DNA of 64,000 nt. Origin: Moritella sp. Urea-trap-13. GTDB lineage: Bacteria; Pseudomonadota; Gammaproteobacteria; Enterobacterales; Moritellaceae. The stretch is from NCBI RefSeq assembly GCF_002836355.1, contig NZ_PJCA01000031.1, positions 496,001 through 560,000 of the forward strand. Reading direction: 5' to 3'. The translations under genes were made by a program, and so were the position numbers. Positions 58,797 to 64,000 of the stretch are shown piece after piece. Positions within the stretch are counted from its first letter, which is position 1, and each line of letters opens with the position of its first letter. The notes under the pieces are model-generated. The model was given only the letters and a program-made list of their open reading frames with translations. It was not told where the DNA came from and made no database searches.

Positions 58797-59684
58797 TTGA
58801 AAAAATTATGTGTTGTACTGCTGACAAGTTTATTGGCTGCTTGCTCGTCAAGTGACAATATTGTTACTAACGCCTTTCGAACTTTGGATACCCAATTTTC
58901 CGATGTTGCGCATCTCAGCGCGCAATTAAGATCCGATCAAGTAAAACCCGTTTCCCTGAATAACTTATCATTTCAAATTGCATCACTCGATAGTAATAAT
59001 AAAATCGATATAACAGCAAGTTCGCCTGTTATTAATTTTCCAGAAGGAAACTCTTTTGTTGCAGCTTTATTTCTGCCCGAGTCTATCAATCGCTTTACCT
59101 TTGTCTTAGAAAGTAAAGCTGGCCGCACAGTCTTTGTACCGAGTGTGGTTTTTCTAAATGAAAATAACCAGCAAATCGCACGCATCGATAATGCGCAGTT
59201 TAACGCTAAGGGTTTCTTCTCTATAGAAAGAACGTTTACTGCCGAGAGTGCACAAGCTATCCGTTATATTTTGGTTTACAGCAAGAATAGTGATCTCGAT
59301 GGTAGAAGTGAGCTTGTTGATCCTGCTCGTGAATATGAATTAAGCAAGGGACGAGAGCTCTCAGAACAATCCTTCCCTAAGCTTTACACTAAACATTCTC
59401 CAATCGGGCATCTTAATATCCAATTTAAAGATGTTTTTTTTAGTGCGCAGGCGATTAATAACCAAGGCACTAAACAGAATAAAGTAACGATGGTTAAATC
59501 TGCACCCCTTGTCAAACCCCCGACAATATTAAGTGATACAGAAGTATTTTACTTACAGCAGATTAGCAAAGCGATAAAAGAGGGTAATGGTTTGCGCGCT
59601 AAGAGTTTAGTTGAAGAAGCAGAGCGTGCAGGTTCAACAAAAGCAAAATCACATTATATTCAAGAGCTTGATAAACAACTGTAA
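58797..59684 (+). CDS. MalM-like periplasmic lipoprotein
   Basis: A lipoprotein of about 295 residues. TTG at 58797 is chosen because AGAGGAT precedes it and the signal (LKKLCVVLLTSLLAACSS) starts there, with the lipobox LAAC. The rest resembles MalM of the maltose operon: FPEGNSFVAALFLPE, RTVFVPSVVFLNENNQ, YILVYSKNSDLDGRS. In E. coli malM follows lamB; here the same pair has been placed under the beta-glucan regulator. MalM has no known enzymatic activity, so its job (periplasmic sugar handling) is uncertain. A late segment may bind other surface components. Confidence 0.75.
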   Translation: MKKLCVVLLTSLLAACSSSDNIVTNAFRTLDTQFSDVAHLSAQLRSDQVKPVSLNNLSFQIASLDSNNKIDITASSPVINFPEGNSFVAALFLPESINRFTFVLESKAGRTVFVPSVVFLNENNQQIARIDNAQFNAKGFFSIERTFTAESAQAIRYILVYSKNSDLDGRSELVDPAREYELSKGRELSEQSFPKLYTKHSPIGHLNIQFKDVFFSAQAINNQGTKQNKVTMVKSAPLVKPPTILSDTEVFYLQQISKAIKEGNGLRAKSLVEEAERAGSTKAKSHYIQELDKQL

Positions 59685-59815
59685 GAATTGGTTTGTATAC
59701 ATTTTTTAATGCCAAGCAACGCCATGTTCAAGCTTTGGATAGTCGTGGTTCAGAATGCGCTAAACCGTAGGGGGATCGAGATCCAGTTAAAAAATGTTTG
59801 TTAAGTTAAGTATAA

Positions 59816-61855
59816 ATGTTGTTTTCTCTCAGAATGGAAATGAAGGACATGCTCAAAAAAAATAAGCAAACCTCGATAATTAAACGTATGTATGCGGGGT
59901 TTGCGGTGATGATAATATTGTTTGTCGCGACTGTCACTTTAATGTTGAACGGTACAAGTCGTATTTACAATCAGCTTGAATCTGTGAATGAAGATGCTTT
60001 ACCACTGCTTGCTCATGCCAATCAAACCAGCGTTAACTTACTGATTGCAGATAAAATTTTCAAAGATTTTCTCACAACTCAAGATCCGCAACGGATGCAG
60101 GACTATGAAAATAAATTTGCACTGGCACATCAAGATTTTAGCGAGGCTCTTGGTAAGTTAGCTCACATCTCTGCTGATAACACATCATTAAATAGTCATT
60201 TAAGTGCGCTAGAGGCCCTAGAAGATCGTTACTTCTCTGAGTCGAGTAAAGCGATGAGTAATTATAAAATCCAACTTACTATGCGGAAAGAGAGACAAAA
60301 GGCGATTCGCCACTTTCAAAAACTGCAAACCGAGTTGCAAATTGGTATGAAAGAATATATCAACGGTCAAGATAATATTGCTGTAAAGCTAATGGCGAAA
60401 AGTTATTTTACCCAACTTAAAAAAACCGAAATCATTACTTCTGATGCGTTGGCTAGTAATAAAATAGCAGCCATCAGCAAAGCAATGAAAGACAACAAGC
60501 GGAGTGTAACCCGGCTTAATTTTGCTTATGGTGGTCTAACTGCTCAGTTACCGTCACTTAAAGAGGCATTTGATGGTCCTGTTAAACAGTTCATACAGGA
60601 TGTAGGTAAAAAAAGTGGCGTACTGGATCAGCATTTTAAGTATGTTAACGCGAGTCATGTTTTATATGCAAATATCACAGTACTGGTGGTTGAAGTAGAT
60701 CAAGCGATGGCGATTCTTGAAACGTTCCGTAGTGAAGCAGAACAAGCGATGGATAACGCGATTGACAACGCTGATCAGATCTATGCGGAGGGTTATACCC
60801 AGGCAATCTTGATGGGCGGCGGCGTGACCGTTTTTCTAGTATTTCTTGGCTGGTTATTGGCACAAAATGTGCGCAAGCCTTTAGTTTCTATTCTCAAAGC
60901 GCTTGAAGAGTTAACCGCAGGCGATATGACGCAACGGGTTATTGGCAATACATTTATAGAATTCAACCAGCTTAGTAAACATATCAATACGTTAGCATCT
61001 AACCTACAAGATATTTTACAAAAGTTAAGTACAACCTCTGGTAATTTAGCGCAAGCAGCAGCACAAAACCAATCTACGATGACTAAATCTAGAGCTAGAC
61101 TGGATGACCAACGTCAACAAACGGCTTCAGTTGCCACTGCGATGGTCGAGATGGAGCATTCAGTTAAAGATGTTGCTGCAAGTGCACAGAGCTCGATGGA
61201 TAAAGTCCGTGATGTTGAAGCTGCAGTGCAAACGGGGCGAGATGTAATGAGTGATAATATCTCGACCATTCAACTGTTATCGGAGAATCTTGATGAATCA
61301 GTGAAAGTAGTCTCGACAGTTCAGGAGATGAGCAGTGATATAGGGTCTATTTTAGATGTTATTCGCCATATTGCGGACCAAACCAATTTATTAGCATTGA
61401 ATGCTGCTATCGAGGCTGCACGTGCCGGTGAGCAGGGGCGGGGATTTGCTGTTGTCGCTGATGAGGTAAGGGTGCTGGCTGAACGCACTACACAATCTAC
61501 AGGTGAAATTGAAGGTATGATTCAAAATTTACAACAGAAATCAGGGCAAGCATCATCGGTAATGCAAACTTGCGTAAACGAAATGAATAAGAGCGTAACG
61601 CAAACATCGGATGCTAATAATGCGATGGAGCAAATTCAGGCGAATATTATTGAGATCAGCAAAATGAGTTACCATATAACGCATGCCGCAGAAGAGCAGC
61701 GTTCAACAAGCAACTCGATTGCACGTAGTCTGGAAGATATTAGTAATATAGCCGACGATAACAATTTATCGATGGAGAAAATTGCGCAAGTCAGTGACAC
61801 ACTTGATGAATTAGCACATCAACAGAATGAGCTGGTCCATCAATTTAACGTCTAG
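59816..61855 (+). CDS. Methyl-accepting chemotaxis protein
   Basis: Chemoreceptor of up to 679 residues. It has a first membrane segment (about 28-46), a large periplasmic helical sensor domain (about 47-328), a second membrane segment (about 330-352), HAMP, and a signalling domain with the hairpin tip near residue 520 ([21 protein letters not shown]). The start is uncertain: ATG at 59816 is the first, and an internal ATG (codon 12) has AAGGAC in front. It lies between the malM-like and GH16 genes, so sensing of glucan oligosaccharides is a fair inference, but it has no operator of its own. Confidence 0.87.
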   Translation: MLFSLRMEMKDMLKKNKQTSIIKRMYAGFAVMIILFVATVTLMLNGTSRIYNQLESVNEDALPLLAHANQTSVNLLIADKIFKDFLTTQDPQRMQDYENKFALAHQDFSEALGKLAHISADNTSLNSHLSALEALEDRYFSESSKAMSNYKIQLTMRKERQKAIRHFQKLQTELQIGMKEYINGQDNIAVKLMAKSYFTQLKKTEIITSDALASNKIAAISKAMKDNKRSVTRLNFAYGGLTAQLPSLKEAFDGPVKQFIQDVGKKSGVLDQHFKYVNASHVLYANITVLVVEVDQAMAILETFRSEAEQAMDNAIDNADQIYAEGYTQAILMGGGVTVFLVFLGWLLAQNVRKPLVSILKALEELTAGDMTQRVIGNTFIEFNQLSKHINTLASNLQDILQKLSTTSGNLAQAAAQNQSTMTKSRARLDDQRQQTASVATAMVEMEHSVKDVAASAQSSMDKVRDVEAAVQTGRDVMSDNISTIQLLSENLDESVKVVSTVQEMSSDIGSILDVIRHIADQTNLLALNAAIEAARAGEQGRGFAVVADEVRVLAERTTQSTGEIEGMIQNLQQKSGQASSVMQTCVNEMNKSVTQTSDANNAMEQIQANIIEISKMSYHITHAAEEQRSTSNSIARSLEDISNIADDNNLSMEKIAQVSDTLDELAHQQNELVHQFNV

Positions 61856-61918
61856 TTTGATTGTTTAATGTAGGCTTACCTGTGGAGTAATAATGAATAA
61901 GCGTTTATTTCTGTAAAT

Positions 61919-61953
61919 AATGTGGTTGACTCATTGTTGAATTCAACCACATT
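61919..61953. terminator. Hairpin between the chemoreceptor and GH16 genes
   Basis: AATGTGGTTGA and TCAACCACATT form a perfect 11-bp stem with a 13-base loop between converging genes. T-runs are short, so it is a likely but not strong bidirectional terminator. Confidence 0.6.
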
Positions 61954-61980
61954 CAAGTTAAATTTTAGTTTACTAACTGC

Positions 61981-63591
61981 TTACTTAGGCCCATATTCAA
62001 AACGAATATTATCAACTTTTAAGGTCATTTCACCTAAAGGTTCTATAACCAGTACATTGCCAATGGCCTTGATGTCAGCCTGGTTGCCCGGCGCAAATCT
62101 GTTTCCACCCGCAATTAAATCAGCGATATTAATACGTACTTCGCGCCATGTACCTACCGCTGGTTGAGTAACGGTAATATCGCTCGCATTAGGCCAGCCG
62201 CTGTCCATTTTAACTAATAGTTCAGTCTCATCTTCTTTACTTTCTACATTCAGATCAAATACTAGTTGACCTCCCTCCATCCAGTGACTGAGATCAGTTT
62301 TCGGCGCTCGTAAATATACATTGCCAACTTTTCCTGTTTTAGTTATTTTCCACACGTTGCCGCGACCAGCTTCTTGAACTTGTTCTTGAGTTACAGCTTT
62401 CTCTGGGTTGTAGCCATCAAAGGCTATGCCTGCACTCAGTTCATCTTTGTAAACATCAAAAATAGGGCCTTTACCAAAGTTACCATTACCGATTAGAATT
62501 TCCGGTTCAGGAGTCCCTTCAACTAACTTAGCTTTATCAGACACTGCTGAGCAGCCTTTACCTTTCCAACGATCCGCTGAACAACGGTAAACTCGTACAT
62601 AGTCAACGGCTAATGTTTGCGGGAATACGGACTCATCAATACCACCATTATTGGCATTAGCAGCCCAGTTACCACCAACAGCAATATTCAGCAGCATATG
62701 AAACTTCTGATTAAATGGGGCATTTTTACCGCCACTGACAAAAACGCCATCTTCCATATGTTGGCTATACCAGCCGTCTTTTTTTTGAGTCGCAAAATGA
62801 ACATTATCAACATACCAGCGGATTTCTCCTTCTTCCCATTCAATAGCATAAGTATGGAAATTATCGGCAGGGTTTACATCACCAGGCAGATGCGTAGCTT
62901 GACCTGTGAATTTATTGTCCGGCCAAGGTTTACCATAATGCAAGGTGCCAAAAACGCGTGACTCAAGCTCACCCTTGGCAGCCCCTTTTTCTGTAGAAGG
63001 TGTTTTCAGGTTAACCGCTTCCATAATATCGATTTCACCGGACGCCGCCCAGCCGCCGTAAACCCAATCTGTTGGCAACATCCAAATCGCAGGCCAAGTA
63101 CCTTGACCTTGAGGTAGTTTTGCGCGAACTTCAAAACGGCCATATTTCCAGTTACCTTTTCTTATCGAGCGTAATTTCGCTGAGGTGTAAGGTAAGATCT
63201 TTGTGCTGCTTATATTACCATCTGCGTTATCAGGTCCGGTAAAGTTGCCTTTTTGGGCGATGATATTCAGTTTACCATCTTTAACAAAAGCATTACTTTT
63301 ACGATGGGTATAACATTGTTGCTCATTGTTACCTCCACCCCAACAGTTCTCTATCGTTTCCCATTTCTTTTTATCAATTTCGCTGCCATCGAATTCATCA
63401 CTCCAAAGTAATTTCCATTTTGCACTCGGTGTTATCTCCTCCGCAGTCAGAACCAACGCTTTGGGGGTGGAGGTTTTCTCAAGCGTGTTATCTATCATTA
63501 AGGCTGTGCTGTGAGAGGAACAACCTGCCAGCGCCAAGGCCAATGTTACAGCAGTGAGCTTGAATATTGAGAGTGGTGCGTTTTTTATCAT
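61981..63591 (-). CDS. GH16 beta-1,3-glucanase (laminarinase) lipoprotein
   Basis: Secreted endoglucanase of 536 residues. A signal peptide ends in a lipobox (LAGC, Cys24), so it is anchored in a membrane, probably the outer one. The GH16 domain (about 55-335) has EIDIME with nucleophile E186 and acid/base E191, and RSIRKGNWKYGRFEVRAKLP before it. A C-terminal beta-sandwich of about 160 residues (385-536) resembles the ExoP-type sugar-binding domain seen in marine glucanases. The operator upstream puts it under the same LacI regulator. Laminarin is favoured as substrate; mixed-linkage glucan, agar or carrageenan cannot be excluded by eye, though the EIDIME form without extra insert fits laminarinases. 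Confidence 0.87.
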   Translation of the reverse strand: MIKNAPLSIFKLTAVTLALALAGCSSHSTALMIDNTLEKTSTPKALVLTAEEITPSAKWKLLWSDEFDGSEIDKKKWETIENCWGGGNNEQQCYTHRKSNAFVKDGKLNIIAQKGNFTGPDNADGNISSTKILPYTSAKLRSIRKGNWKYGRFEVRAKLPQGQGTWPAIWMLPTDWVYGGWAASGEIDIMEAVNLKTPSTEKGAAKGELESRVFGTLHYGKPWPDNKFTGQATHLPGDVNPADNFHTYAIEWEEGEIRWYVDNVHFATQKKDGWYSQHMEDGVFVSGGKNAPFNQKFHMLLNIAVGGNWAANANNGGIDESVFPQTLAVDYVRVYRCSADRWKGKGCSAVSDKAKLVEGTPEPEILIGNGNFGKGPIFDVYKDELSAGIAFDGYNPEKAVTQEQVQEAGRGNVWKITKTGKVGNVYLRAPKTDLSHWMEGGQLVFDLNVESKEDETELLVKMDSGWPNASDITVTQPAVGTWREVRINIADLIAGGNRFAPGNQADIKAIGNVLVIEPLGEMTLKVDNIRFEYGPK

Positions 63592-63622
63592 TTATTCTTT
63601 CCTTCATAGTGATGACATATAA

Positions 63623-63640
63623 AATGTAAGCGCTTTCTTT
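63623..63640 (-). promoter_or_regulatory. LacI-family operator 7, before GH16
   Basis: AATGTAAGCGCTTTCTTT is 32 bases before the GH16 start and is identical to operator 5 on the opposite strand. Confidence 0.82.
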
Positions 63641-63779
63641 TCATGCTATGTGATAAAAATGTTGATAACAAGATGTTTTATATGGAAGTTATATTTTGAT
63701 CACAAGAAGATATTTATATCCACAACGATTTGAAAATAATTTTTCATTTTTTGTTATAACTGCGTGTAAGAGCCTTCAT

Positions 63780-64000
63780 CTATATCGTTGTAACCGTTAA
63801 ATTTTTCATCCAATAACATTTTAAGTAACGGTGGAAACAAAGAGCAAATTTCACTAATTCTTCAGTTAACATCAACATATATATGTATTGAAAATCCAAT
63901 TTTAATACAAAGGCTGCAAATGCAGTAAGTGGTACGCCGACCATCCACGCGGAAAAGAAATCCATACGTAAGCAAAAGTGATTGTCACCGCCTGCACGTA
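63780..64000 (-). CDS. MATE-family transporter, C-terminal part
   Basis: The open frame runs off the right edge, giving about 73 visible residues of the C-terminus. RAGGDNHFCLRMDFFSAWMVGVPL matches the conserved second-half segment of MATE efflux proteins, followed by two hydrophobic stretches and a short polar tail. The stop is at 63780. The substrate cannot be inferred. It is 140 bases from the GH16 operator region and reads towards GH16. Membership in the glucan locus is not indicated. Confidence 0.7.
   Translation of the reverse strand, partial: RAGGDNHFCLRMDFFSAWMVGVPLTAFAAFVLKLDFQYIYMLMLTEELVKFALCFHRYLKCYWMKNLTVTTI

Noticed and set aside
1-64000. tRNA, rRNA or prophage genes
   Set aside because: No cloverleaf with CCA end, ribosomal RNA core or phage structural gene was recognised in any gap; a tRNAscan or Infernal run would be decisive.

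Overview
The window looks like chromosome of a marine, AT-rich gammaproteobacterium. Housekeeping synteny (tsaB-fadD-rnd, minCDE beside ycgL/ycgN, potABCD, fnr beside the cbb3 oxidase genes ccoNOQP/HIS) fits the Moritella/Vibrio/Shewanella neighbourhood. A Moritella-like host is my best guess, but nothing here fixes the genus. I see no prophage, CRISPR array, rRNA, tRNA or complete insertion sequence.

Layout. 1-4.8 kb: distal part of a Tad/Flp pilus locus on the minus strand (flp, tadV, an AAA+ ATPase, rcpC, rcpA, start of a lipoprotein). 5-31.7 kb: core genes, including an L,D-transpeptidase, ferredoxin, purC, a YoaA helicase, tsaB, fadD, rnd, minCDE, the ycgL-mltB-ycgM-ycgN-yecH run, radA, a ThrE exporter, a phasin, a sirtuin and potABCD. 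A small MITE-like repeat lies between purC and yoaA. 31.8-41.8 kb: ttcA, uspE, fnr, a SafE-like membrane protein, ccoS, ccoI, ccoH and ccoPQON. Two perfect FNR boxes lie upstream of ccoN and a near-perfect one lies just upstream of fnr. 42.2-44.4 kb: pgm and ppiC.

44.6-63.7 kb is the accessory region: a beta-glucan (probably laminarin) utilisation locus. It encodes an outer-membrane GH16 glucanase lipoprotein, a LamB-type porin with a MalM-like lipoprotein, a five-gene oligopeptide-type ABC transporter, a 1147-residue GH94-clan phosphorylase most like the beta-1,3-oligoglucan phosphorylases (GH149/GH161), a cupin, a LacI-family repressor and a chemoreceptor. A GH30 glycosidase gene at the left edge is visibly broken. 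Seven copies of an AAGCGCTT-centred operator lie before GH30, the binding protein, the phosphorylase, lacI, the porin (two) and GH16, so these units form one LacI regulon. Inferred route: GH16 cuts polymer at the cell surface, the porin admits oligosaccharides, the ABC system imports them, the phosphorylase releases glucose-1-phosphate, and the neighbouring pgm makes glucose-6-phosphate.

The window ends inside a MATE-family transporter gene. Domain and family calls come from reading motifs by eye; no database search was run.
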